15,146 nt of DNA from WYZ-LMO11 sp964617245 (GCA_964617245.1 CAZTWF010000064.1:1-15146), one strand, 5' to 3'; positions 1 through 6,291 are shown, numbered from the stretch's first letter. Program-made: numbers and translations. The notes: a model not told the origin generated them from the letters alone.

Positions 1-19
1 CACGACGCTCTTCCGATCT
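1..19. other. Illumina sequencing adapter remnant (artefact)
   Basis: The first 19 bases match exactly the 3' end of the Illumina TruSeq read-1 adapter; read on the minus strand they begin with the universal core AGATCGGAAGAGC. The base composition is also unlike the AT-rich DNA that starts at position 20. This is library adapter left on a contig end, not genomic sequence. The minus-strand gene that runs into it would gain false residues (RSEERR) if translated through. Confidence 0.97.
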
Positions 20-106
20 CTTACTTTTTACAAATGATTTCTTCTGTTCATAAATTTCAATTAATGCTAATATGATTTCTCTTTGAGGTGAGGATAATTG
101 AGCCAT
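20..106 (-). CDS. N-terminal fragment of a helix-turn-helix protein (possibly HTH-CBS family)
   Basis: An ATG at 106 opens a 29-codon frame that runs to the adapter junction, so the gene is cut by the contig end. The peptide starts MAQLSSPQREIILALIEIY and continues with a lysine-rich turn, the usual first helix of an archaeal winged helix-turn-helix domain. From memory, many Thermoproteota carry a DNA-binding-plus-CBS-domain protein with this kind of start close to the GPN-loop GTPase gene, and here it lies 57 bases downstream of that gene on the same strand. The CBS part cannot be seen, so the family name is an inference. AT-rich TATA-like stretches lie at about 115-155, between the two genes. 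Confidence 0.6.
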
Positions 107-163
107 ATTGTTCCCTAATATAATTTATAATTATTAAAATAGATAAATTTTATAGAGGAATTC

Positions 164-868
164 TTATGTTAAATCTCCACATACACAAAATAATTCATTT
201 ATAGCATTATAAAGTTCTAATAATCCAATATTATTCTTTGCAGAAACCATAATTGTTCTTTTTTTCTTTTCAATTTTCTCTACAATAATATTAATTTCTT
301 CTGCTAAACCAGCTAGCATTCCTGTTTCAATTTTAGAAGGAATTATTTTTTCTAATAAATCACATTTGTTTATAATTTCAAGAGAAGGAATTCCCAATCT
401 CAATTCAACAACAACTCCTAATAATTTTAATGTAATAAAATCATTTCTTCTTTTCATAAATAATGGATCTATTATAAATATTGAGGCTTTTCTTCCATTA
501 AGAGATGATGAAATAAGTGGTCCCATTTCTCTAAATAAAAATAATTCCATTTGTCCTGGTGTATCTATAAGTACAAAATCATAATTCATACTATTTATTT
601 TATCAATAATTTTTGATAGATTATCTTCTATGATTTCACAAGCTCTTATAAGAGCACCATTAGGTCCTAATTTTTCATTTAATATTATTTCATTTATATT
701 AACTATTTCTCTTATATCAAAAGAAGGAATAAATGGTAATATAACTACTCCAGGATCTAAATTTATATATCCTACATTATATCCTTCTTTTTCAAGCCAT
801 TTACCAAAAGAGTATGTAAGAGTTGTTTTACCTGAGCCTGCAGGACCAATTATAAATAAATTTATCAT
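164..868 (-). CDS. GPN-loop GTPase
   Basis: A 234-residue P-loop GTPase of the GPN family (archaeal PAB0955-like). Visible motifs are Walker A GPAGSGKTT (residues 8-16), the family-defining Gly-Pro-Asn loop at 68-70, the G3 motif DTPGQME (102-108), the base-recognition motif NKCD (167-170) and a G5-like SAK near residue 209. Length and motif order fit the family, whose members are homodimeric GTPases; the eukaryotic relatives help assemble and import RNA polymerase II, and the archaeal role is less clear. The start at 868 places the P-loop at the normal distance from the N-terminus. There is no Shine-Dalgarno sequence, only T-runs ahead of the ATG, so a leaderless or very short leader is likely. 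A helix-turn-helix gene follows on the same strand. Confidence 0.93.
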   Translation of the reverse strand: MINLFIIGPAGSGKTTLTYSFGKWLEKEGYNVGYINLDPGVVILPFIPSFDIREIVNINEIILNEKLGPNGALIRACEIIEDNLSKIIDKINSMNYDFVLIDTPGQMELFLFREMGPLISSSLNGRKASIFIIDPLFMKRRNDFITLKLLGVVVELRLGIPSLEIINKCDLLEKIIPSKIETGMLAGLAEEINIIVEKIEKKKRTIMVSAKNNIGLLELYNAINELFCVCGDLT

Positions 869-898
869 AAGAAAAAAATAAAAAAAATAATAAAAAAA
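869..898 (-). terminator. T-run terminator after the second symporter
   Basis: Read on the minus strand, the 30 bases after the symporter stop are three long T-runs broken by single A or TTA. Archaeal intrinsic termination needs only T-rich non-template DNA, so this is a likely transcript end between the transport locus and the GPN GTPase. It also lies directly before the GTPase ATG, and read-through cannot be excluded. Confidence 0.55.
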
Positions 899-2485
899 TT
901 ATTTGTTTCTTAGGAAAAGTCCTGTAGACATTTTCTTTAATATTTCCTCAGATTGTGGCTTTGTTATAAAGGAAAGAATTATTACAGTTAAAGTACTTGC
1001 TATAAAGCCAGGAACTACTGTATAAACTGCTAATATGTCAGGAATTATAATACTTTTTCCCCATATAGCAAATGATAATAATGTAGTAATAAAGCCAATT
1101 ATCATACACCATCTTGCTGCATGTTTATTCATTCTCTTCCAGTATAAACCTCCTATTATTGGCCAGAAGAAACAATTTACCATTATTGCAAGTGCAGCCC
1201 ATATAAACCATGCTAACATTGGTTGTGGTGTTAATGAAAGCCACCATGATGTTATTCCTACTATTAAAACTACTAATCTATTTATCCATTTTATTCCTTT
1301 ATCTGAAACTGTTGGTCTTATAGCATTTTTAATTACATCATATGAGATATTACTTGCAGCAGTTACTAGTAATCTATCAGTAGTAGACATTACTGCAGCT
1401 AATACACATGGTAATAAAAGTATTAGAAGACCATAAGGTAGAGCTGCTTTTGCTATTGTTGGAAATGCCATATCATTCCATGCTACTGTAACACCACCTT
1501 CAAGAATTAATGATGAAATATTTAATTTACCTTGTGCCCATGCAACTCTAGCAGCAAGACCAATAAGTGATGTAGATAATATTAATGGAACACAAATAAT
1601 ATACATTAATAAAGGACCCCATTTAATACATTTAGAATCTTTAAAGCAAAGTACATTATTTACAATATGAGGAGCTACCATTAAACCTAATGGTACAGTA
1701 ATACCAAATAATGTTAAATTATAAGCCCATCCAACTAATGGAATATTAGCTGGTCCAAAGGGTTTGTCTAAGAATGGAGCAAATAGATAAGTTGATGATA
1801 CTCCTCTTATGGCTTGTTGTAATATAGGTACTTGAGAAATTAATTCATTAAATACAATCCATCCACCTATCCAATTTATTATTATTGGAGTACTAATGAA
1901 GATTATTAGAATAATTAAAATTGATTGTAAAAATGTAGTCCAAGCTGTTGAAAACATTCCACCAGTCATTACATATCCTATTACTACAATTAAGGCAATA
2001 AATGATGCTAAAGAATATGGAACTCCAAGTATAGCTTCGCTTACTATACCTATAGCAGTATATTGAGCTATTAAGTATGCAAAACATGTAGTTGCTGAAA
2101 TTATACCTGCAATCATTCTAATTATTTTAGGATCTTCATAACGTAATGCAAAATAATCTTGTACTGTTAATATTTGGAATTTCTTTCTTAAGTTCCATAA
2201 TTTATGACCAATTAATATTGTACAAAAGGCTAGAGCAAATGGTGGACCAAATACTCTTTCCCAAAGATTTGCCCATCCTCCTTGAAAACTAGTACCAGCT
2301 ACACCTATTATAGTCATTCCACTTGTTACAGAACCTACCATTAGTAAAACATAAGTCCAAAATCCAAGTCTTCCTGATGCTGCTACAAAGTCTGCTAAGG
2401 TTTTTGTTCTCTTAGCACCAAAGTAAGATATAATTCCAATTGTAATAAAATAAGTAATAGCTATTCCAATAGCTAAAATATCCAT
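899..2485 (-). CDS. Sodium:solute symporter (SSS family)
   Basis: A 528-residue membrane protein with about 13 hydrophobic helices, the usual length and layout for the SSS (PutP/PanF/vSGLT) family, which moves organic solutes inward with sodium. Support comes from the glycine-rich stretch GYVMTGGMFSTAWTTFLQS at residues 170-188 (the family's middle signature region) and from AAVMSTTDRLL at 363-373, where adjacent Ser and Thr match the residues that bind sodium in helix 8 of characterised members. The substrate cannot be read from the sequence. The gene follows a 52-residue membrane peptide and an acyl-CoA ligase gene on the same strand, so a carboxylic acid is a reasonable guess. AAGGAGG in the end of the small gene is its ribosome site. 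Confidence 0.9.
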   Translation of the reverse strand: MDILAIGIAITYFITIGIISYFGAKRTKTLADFVAASGRLGFWTYVLLMVGSVTSGMTIIGVAGTSFQGGWANLWERVFGPPFALAFCTILIGHKLWNLRKKFQILTVQDYFALRYEDPKIIRMIAGIISATTCFAYLIAQYTAIGIVSEAILGVPYSLASFIALIVVIGYVMTGGMFSTAWTTFLQSILIILIIFISTPIIINWIGGWIVFNELISQVPILQQAIRGVSSTYLFAPFLDKPFGPANIPLVGWAYNLTLFGITVPLGLMVAPHIVNNVLCFKDSKCIKWGPLLMYIICVPLILSTSLIGLAARVAWAQGKLNISSLILEGGVTVAWNDMAFPTIAKAALPYGLLILLLPCVLAAVMSTTDRLLVTAASNISYDVIKNAIRPTVSDKGIKWINRLVVLIVGITSWWLSLTPQPMLAWFIWAALAIMVNCFFWPIIGGLYWKRMNKHAARWCMIIGFITTLLSFAIWGKSIIIPDILAVYTVVPGFIASTLTVIILSFITKPQSEEILKKMSTGLFLRNK

Positions 2486-2489
2486 TTTC

Positions 2490-2648
2490 TCAATCCTCCT
2501 TTTCTGATGATTTCCATTTAAGTGCCCATAATGTTAATATTATTACTTGAACTACAATAGGTATAACTAAACAAGCAAATGTTATTGGAAGCATTCCTAA
2601 GATTCTATCACTAGCTGATATAATTTTAGTAATTAATATAGATAACAT
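2490..2648 (-). CDS. 52-residue membrane peptide, probable symporter-associated subunit
   Basis: A small gene between the ligase and the symporter. The ATG at 2648 directly follows the ligase stop (TAA then ATG), with AGGAGG inside the ligase end as ribosome site; the TGA lies four bases before the symporter ATG and overlaps that gene's ribosome site. The peptide has a polar start with DRILGMLP, one long hydrophobic helix (about residues 20-42) and a charged tail (KWKSSEKED), predicting one membrane pass. Bacterial and archaeal SSS transporters are often preceded by tiny membrane proteins (for example DUF997 YhdT before PanF, or DUF3311). The DRILGMLP-then-helix pattern resembles the second half of DUF3311, but that is a by-eye impression. 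The tight spacing argues strongly that it is a real gene. Confidence 0.75.
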   Translation of the reverse strand: MLSILITKIISASDRILGMLPITFACLVIPIVVQVIILTLWALKWKSSEKED

Positions 2649-3934
2649 TTAAATCAACCTCCTTAAATCTAATACTCTTTTTGCTTTTCCATCATTTCTT
2701 GGTAAGCTACCAGATGGAACTATTTCTACAATTGTTCTCAATTGTATAGCATTTTTTATTTCCTCAAATATTTCCTGTTTTAATCTTTCAATTAATGTAG
2801 TATTATTTGTTATATTATTATTGACTTCTACTTTAACTATTATATCATCAATATTAGATAAAACAATAAGAAAGTTACCATTTGTTTCTTTATGAGATGC
2901 AATTATTTTTTCTATAGTAGATGGATATAGACCTATTCCTCTAATTTTAATCATATCATCAATCCTCCCTTTAATCCAATCTATTTTTATATGAGTTCTT
3001 CCACATTCACAAGAACCTTCAATAAATCTTGTAATATCACCTGTTCTATAACGAATTAAAGGCATTGCTTCTCTTGAAAGAGGGGTTATTACTAATTCAC
3101 CTTCTTCTTCTATATCAACATGTTCTCCAGTCTTTGGATCAATTATTTCAGCTAAGAAATGATCTTCCCATATATGTAAACCAGATTTAGCTTTACATTC
3201 AATTGCAACACCAGGACCAGTAAGTTCAGCCATGCCATAATTATTAAATGCTTCTATTTCAAGACCTTCTTCTATTTTATTTCTTGTTTCTTTTGTCCAT
3301 GGTTCTGCTCCTAATATTCCTATTCTTAATTTAAGAGATTTTCTAAGATCTTCACGATTTTCTAATACTTCTATAAAACGTAATGCAAATGATGGAATGG
3401 CATGAAATATTGTAACTCCAAAATCTCTCATTACTTCAAGTTGTCTTTCTGGACTACCAGAACCAAAAGGAACTACTGTTATACCTAGTCTTTCAGCTCC
3501 TTGAATTAAACCTAATCCTCCAGTAAACATTCCTTGTGATGTAGTATTTTGAAATATATCACCTTTTCTTGCACCTATACAAGCAAATCCTCTTGCCATT
3601 AATTCAGACCATATTTTTAAGTCCTTTTTTGTATAAAAAGTAGCAATAGGTTTATTTGTTGTTCCAGATGATGTATGAATTCTTAAAACTTTTCTTAATG
3701 GTACTGCTAAAGCTCCATATGGAAAACATTCAATAAGATCTTTCTTTGTTGTAAATGGAAGTTTTTCTAAATCTTCAATACCATTTATTGAGTCTATTTT
3801 CATCTGCTTTAGTTTTTCTCTTATAAAAGGAACTTTTTTTGCTCTATTAAAAGCCTCTATTAATTTCTTGTTTTGAATTCTTTTAAGAAGAATTGGATCT
3901 ATTTTTTCTAAGCTTGGTTGGAAGTAAAGTTCAT
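2649..3934 (-). CDS. paaK: Phenylacetate-CoA ligase-like AMP-forming enzyme, start region disrupted
   Basis: Acyl-adenylate enzyme that would join an aryl or other carboxylic acid to CoA using ATP. Counting from the internal ATG at 3803, it shows the phosphate loop SSGTTNKP (45-52; the family usually has Gly where Asn stands), the acid-site stretch NYGMAELTGPG (188-198), YRTGD (252-256), the hinge GRIDDMIKIRG (279-289) and the C-terminal lysine in NDGKAKRV (370-377). The same frame stays open upstream and encodes a normal PaaK N-terminus: LYFQPSLEKID from 3929, then VPFIREKL. That gives about 428 residues, as expected. No ATG, GTG or TTG exists in this upstream frame; an ATG at 3934 is one base out of frame, so a single-base loss beside it is the likely cause. 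A start at 3803 would drop about 43 conserved residues. It is followed by a membrane peptide and symporter. Confidence 0.85.
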
Positions 3935-3940
3935 TGGTTG

Positions 3941-3956
3941 TAAACTAAACTCCTCC
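3941..3956 (-). repeat. Ribosome-site repeat copy 2 (GGAGGAGTTTAGTTTA)
   Basis: A 16-base unit containing a strong Shine-Dalgarno sequence, directly before the ligase coding region. It matches the unit at 4058-4073 in 15 of 16 bases. The two copies are 117 bases apart, a multiple of three, and both place a TAG in the frame that becomes the ligase frame. It overlaps the end of the small open frame at 3957-4058 and is probably the ligase ribosome site, although the nearest ATG (3934) is 16 bases further on. Confidence 0.7.
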
Positions 3957-4058
3957 TTATACTTGTTTGCAAAGAAATCCACCCCCTATTATTAAAGTAG
4001 ATATTATTGATGTACAAATTGTAGTGGCTGGAGTACAGAGTACAAAAGTATTTTTAAT
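3957..4058 (-). CDS. Possible 33-residue hydrophobic peptide, no canonical start
   Basis: Within the leader of the ligase operon, an open frame of 33 codons runs from an ATT at 4058 to TAA at 3957-3959, immediately before the ligase ribosome site. It would encode a peptide with three cysteines and a hydrophobic core (TTICTSIISTLIIGGGF). A GGAGGA ribosome site sits nine bases before the ATT, but no ATG, GTG or TTG lies in frame. It is in the same frame as the ligase, separated by TAA and TAG. It may be a real short gene with an unusual start, a decayed gene, or untranslated leader. Low confidence. Confidence 0.2.
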   Translation of the reverse strand: MKNTFVLCTPATTICTSIISTLIIGGGFLCKQV

Positions 4059-4080
4059 AAACTAAATTCCTCCAGCTCAC
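4024..4080 (-). promoter_or_regulatory. Leader hairpin covering a ribosome site, with an 8-codon upstream ORF
   Basis: Read on the minus strand, GCTGGAG (4076-4070) pairs perfectly with CTCCAGC (4033-4027), and GTG (4080-4078) pairs with CAC (4026-4024) across one bulged A, giving a 10-pair stem. The stem buries the GGAGG at 4073-4069 and the GTG at 4080. That GTG follows GGAGGAG with normal spacing and opens a tiny frame (MSWRNLVY, stop at 4054). The arrangement could allow translation-dependent control of the downstream ligase genes. It is a by-eye fold, and no known riboswitch class was recognised. Confidence 0.35.
4058..4073 (-). repeat. Ribosome-site repeat copy 1 (GGAGGAATTTAGTTTA)
   Basis: This is the upstream copy of the 16-base unit also found at 3941-3956, differing at one base. 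It starts with a strong ribosome site and lies inside the leader hairpin. No canonical start codon follows at normal distance; an ATT begins at the end of the unit. Confidence 0.7.
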
Positions 4081-4116
4081 GTATACTCCTCCAGTTGTAA
4101 AAGGATTGATTATAAC

Positions 4117-4128
4117 ATATATTTAAGC
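4117..4128 (-). promoter_or_regulatory. TATA box of the ligase-symporter operon
   Basis: On the minus strand GCTTAAATATAT follows GAAAA, a good archaeal TATA box with an A-rich TFB site. The predicted start lies about 25 bases downstream, close to the first GGAGGAG at 4092-4086. The 11-base core GCTTAAATATA is identical to that of the regulator promoter at 6256-6267, suggesting joint control. Confidence 0.6.
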
Positions 4129-4138
4129 TTTTCTATTT

Positions 4139-4152
4139 AAAAAAAGAAAAAA
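4139..4152 (-). terminator. T-run terminator after the first symporter
   Basis: Immediately after the symporter stop the minus strand reads T6-C-T7, a typical archaeal T-rich terminator. It stands just before the TATA box of the next block, so the two blocks are probably separate transcripts. Confidence 0.55.
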
Positions 4153-5694
4153 TTATTTTGAAAAAATAACATCAAGTTTTTCTTTTGGTAATGGCTTTGT
4201 AATTAAGCTTACTATAAAGTATATTGCTCCACAACCAAACATTAAAGTTAGTGCCCAAATACCCCAATGATTAAATGGTGGAATATATTTACCATAAACT
4301 GAAGGATGTAATAATGCAAAAATAATACCATAGATTATAGTACATATAGCTCCAATTTTTGTTGCTCTCTTCCAATACATAGAAACTGCTACAACAAAGA
4401 AGAATATTCCTGCTTGAGCTACTGCAGATCCTGCCATGAATTCAGATAATAAAGGTGGAGGTGATGTATAAGTCCACCATAAAGGGATTAACATTAATGG
4501 AATTATAGAAATTCTTGAAATTATAAGAAGTATATTAGGCTTAATATTTGGTACAATATTATTAATAATATCTTTTGTAATATTTGTTGCCATTATCATT
4601 ACCATACCTGCTAATGTTGAGATTGCAGCAGCAAATACTGCCATAGAGAATACTCCTCCACCTAAAGGACCTCCAATTGCTATACTTACAAGTGTAGCTG
4701 CAGCATCACCATAAACTGGAGCTATTTTCATTAATTCTGCTCCCCAAATAGTTCTTGCTGCAAATCCCATTACACCTATCATTAATGGTGTAATACAATT
4801 TAGTATAACAATTATCATTAGTATAGTAAATTCTCTTTTTGTTACTTTTCTCATACCTAAGAATCTAGCAATATTATGTGGAAAGCCTGTTGCCATAAGT
4901 AAGAACATAAATAATGCTCCTGTAACTCCAATCCAATCATATACAGGAGAAGCTGGAGTAATAGGTGCAGTATAACTACTTAAAGATATTGATGTTACTA
5001 TACCTCCTGGTGCTACAAAGTTTGCATTTGATAGGCTTTCTGCAATTTTTTCAGGACCTCCTGCCCATATAATAGAAGATATTCCAAATATCCATCCAAT
5101 AATCATGAAAATTCCACCTTGTAATGCTAATGAAAATTGTGTACCAGTATAACCACCAAGAGCTAAGTATACACCACATAATATTGCAGTTAATGTTAAA
5201 CTTAATAACCAATCACTTCCAGTTGTAAGACGCCAAACAGAAGCCATTGCTTTATATTGACCAACACTATATACACTTAGTAAAAGTATCATTGTTATGC
5301 CAGTAAGAATTTGTAAAAGTTTACTATCAAATCTTACTCTAACAACTTCAGGAACTGTTCTTGCTCCAAGTGAAACATAACGTCGCATTCTATATCCAGT
5401 AACAACACATAAAGATAGTCCCATTAAATTTGTAATACCAATAAGCCATGAGCCAGACCAGCCATAAGTATAGCCTAGACCAGCATTTCCAAATATTGCC
5501 CAGCCACTCATCCATGTAGCTGTAAGAGCTAAGCCTGTAACAATTGGACCAACATCTCTATGTCCAATAAGCCATTCATCAAAATTTTTTGATTTCCTAA
5601 AGAATAATACTCCAATAATAGTACTAAGAGCTAACATTGATATTATTGCTATAATTGTTGAAATCGCTGTTTCTTGTGTTGATACAGGTATCAT
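4153..5694 (-). CDS. Sodium:solute symporter, acetate-permease-like branch
   Basis: A 513-residue SSS-family transporter with about 13 membrane helices. The ATG at 5694 is preferred because GGGAGGT lies six bases upstream and it overlaps the stop of the preceding small gene by one base (TAATG); a TTG at 5709 would add five residues lying over that ribosome site. Family features are ATWMSGWAIFGNAGLGYTYG (residues 59-78), where helix 1-2 sodium contacts lie, GFPHNIARFLGMR (270-282), which resembles the Pro-His-x-x-x-Arg-Phe motif of acetate/glycolate permease ActP, and AAAISTLAG (355-363) with the paired Ser-Thr of the sodium site. A monocarboxylate substrate is therefore inferred. It is the last gene of the regulator block. 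Confidence 0.9.
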   Translation of the reverse strand: MIPVSTQETAISTIIAIISMLALSTIIGVLFFRKSKNFDEWLIGHRDVGPIVTGLALTATWMSGWAIFGNAGLGYTYGWSGSWLIGITNLMGLSLCVVTGYRMRRYVSLGARTVPEVVRVRFDSKLLQILTGITMILLLSVYSVGQYKAMASVWRLTTGSDWLLSLTLTAILCGVYLALGGYTGTQFSLALQGGIFMIIGWIFGISSIIWAGGPEKIAESLSNANFVAPGGIVTSISLSSYTAPITPASPVYDWIGVTGALFMFLLMATGFPHNIARFLGMRKVTKREFTILMIIVILNCITPLMIGVMGFAARTIWGAELMKIAPVYGDAAATLVSIAIGGPLGGGVFSMAVFAAAISTLAGMVMIMATNITKDIINNIVPNIKPNILLIISRISIIPLMLIPLWWTYTSPPPLLSEFMAGSAVAQAGIFFFVVAVSMYWKRATKIGAICTIIYGIIFALLHPSVYGKYIPPFNHWGIWALTLMFGCGAIYFIVSLITKPLPKEKLDVIFSK

Positions 5695-5861
5695 TATTCT
5701 ACCTCCCAATATTTAATTCTTAAAATTAATAATATTATAGCCCATATGATACTAATTATTAAGGCTCCCCAGTATGCATACCATCCACCAATTGTTGCTG
5801 CAATTATTGGAACTGATATAAAACATAAAGAAAGCAATATTATATAGATCATTAAATTCAT
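5694..5861 (-). CDS. 55-residue two-helix membrane peptide, probable symporter subunit
   Basis: This small gene sits between the regulator and the symporter. Its ATG at 5861 overlaps the regulator stop (ATGA) and its TAA overlaps the symporter ATG by one base (TAATG). The GGAGGG inside the end of the regulator gene is its ribosome site. The peptide starts MNLMIYIILLSLCFISVPII, then IGGWYAYWGALIISIIW and a short charged tail (RIKYWEVE), predicting two membrane helices joined by a Gly-Gly-Trp turn. Its position matches the small membrane partners that precede SSS transporters in other prokaryotes. It shows no clear sequence likeness to the 52-residue peptide at 2490-2648. The overlaps on both sides make it very likely to be translated. 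Confidence 0.78.
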   Translation of the reverse strand: MNLMIYIILLSLCFISVPIIAATIGGWYAYWGALIISIIWAIILLILRIKYWEVE

Positions 5862-6193
5862 CTTATACCCTCCTTTATACTATTTGCTATAATTAAACCA
5901 GCATATGTTAATCTAATAGGAATACCTTTGTTATTTATACTTCCACATTCTATAAGATTTAAATCTCTGAGAATTCTAAGATTCCATTTTACTGTAGGTT
6001 CTGGAATTTTCATTATTTTTGCAATTTCTTTTGCTTGACTAGAAAGTGTTATTTCTCTTTTTTCATTTTCTATAATGTACAATAGTATTTTCTTTTGTAG
6101 ATTTGTTAAAACTCTAAAACAAATTTTTTTCAAAGAATCTTCTAATATTTTGGAGGGGTCAATTGTACTTCTAGTACTTGAAAAGGCAGACAC
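5858..6193 (-). CDS. Winged helix-turn-helix transcriptional regulator
   Basis: A 111-residue DNA-binding protein. About residues 28-100 form one winged helix: LTNLQKKILLYIIEN (helix 1), SSQAKEIAKIMKIPEPTVKWNLRILRDLNLIE (helices 2 and 3) and a wing with GIPIRLTYAGL, as in ArsR/MarR-like archaeal regulators. No effector domain or metal-binding cysteine pair is seen, so the signal is unknown. It is the first gene of the block and likely controls the two transport units; a palindrome and TATA box lie upstream. The start is uncertain: the GTG at 6193 is the only canonical start that keeps the domain, but its ribosome site (GGAGGT) is about 16 bases away, whereas a GTG at 6221 has a perfectly spaced GGAGGG in another frame. 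Confidence 0.8.
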   Translation of the reverse strand: MSAFSSTRSTIDPSKILEDSLKKICFRVLTNLQKKILLYIIENEKREITLSSQAKEIAKIMKIPEPTVKWNLRILRDLNLIECGSINNKGIPIRLTYAGLIIANSIKEGIR

Positions 6194-6221
6194 CTTTATG
6201 CTGAGAAGCTACCTCCTTCAC
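6171..6221 (-). promoter_or_regulatory. Possible 16-codon upstream ORF overlapping the regulator start
   Basis: A GTG at 6221 follows GGAGGG (6233-6228) by exactly six bases and opens a 16-codon frame (MKEVASQHKGVCLFKY) ending at TAG 6173-6171, past the regulator GTG at 6193. The frame differs from the regulator. It may be a leader peptide coupled to regulator translation, or a sign that one base is missing and the regulator really starts at 6221. The layout resembles that of the ligase operon leader. Confidence 0.35.
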
Positions 6222-6255
6222 AAATTTCCCTCCGTAGATGGAAAAATTAGAAAAG

Positions 6256-6267
6256 TTATATTTAAGC
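6256..6267 (-). promoter_or_regulatory. TATA box of the regulator-transporter operon
   Basis: On the minus strand GCTTAAATATAA, identical over 11 bases to the ligase-operon TATA box at 4117-4128. The predicted start, about 25 bases downstream, falls just before the GGAGGG at 6233-6228, so the transcript leader would be very short. Confidence 0.6.
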
Positions 6268-6271
6268 CTAT

Positions 6272-6291
6272 TGGATAATATTTTTTATCCA
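6272..6291. promoter_or_regulatory. Palindrome TGGATAA-N6-TTATCCA upstream of the regulator promoter
   Basis: A perfect 7-base inverted repeat with a six-base AT spacer lies directly upstream of the TFB-binding position of the TATA box at 6256-6267. Centre-to-centre spacing is close to two DNA turns for the whole site, suiting a dimeric winged-helix protein. Its place upstream of the core promoter favours activation over blocking. The encoded regulator is the obvious candidate to bind it. Confidence 0.5.

Noticed and set aside
366..881. Two plus-strand open frames opposite the GPN GTPase
   Set aside because: They are antisense shadows; the minus frame carries all GTPase motifs, and the plus peptides show no domain.
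1035..1436. A 133-residue plus-strand frame inside the symporter, and a 64-residue minus frame at 1893-2087
   Set aside because: Both overlap a complete SSS transporter; the composition is that of reverse or shifted transmembrane codons.
3945..4064. TAG codons in the ligase frame read as pyrrolysine, joining the leader peptide and ligase
   Set aside because: A TAA at 3957-3959 also interrupts the frame, no pyl gene is in view, and TAG sits in a ribosome-site repeat, so read-through is not supported.
3967..4065. A 32-codon plus-strand frame from TTG, opposite the ligase leader
   Set aside because: No ribosome site, no promoter and no recognisable motif; it overlaps the proposed leader elements on the other strand.
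6075..6278. A 67-residue plus-strand frame across the regulator start and promoter
   Set aside because: It covers the promoter and GGAGG signals of the minus-strand operon and has no recognisable content.
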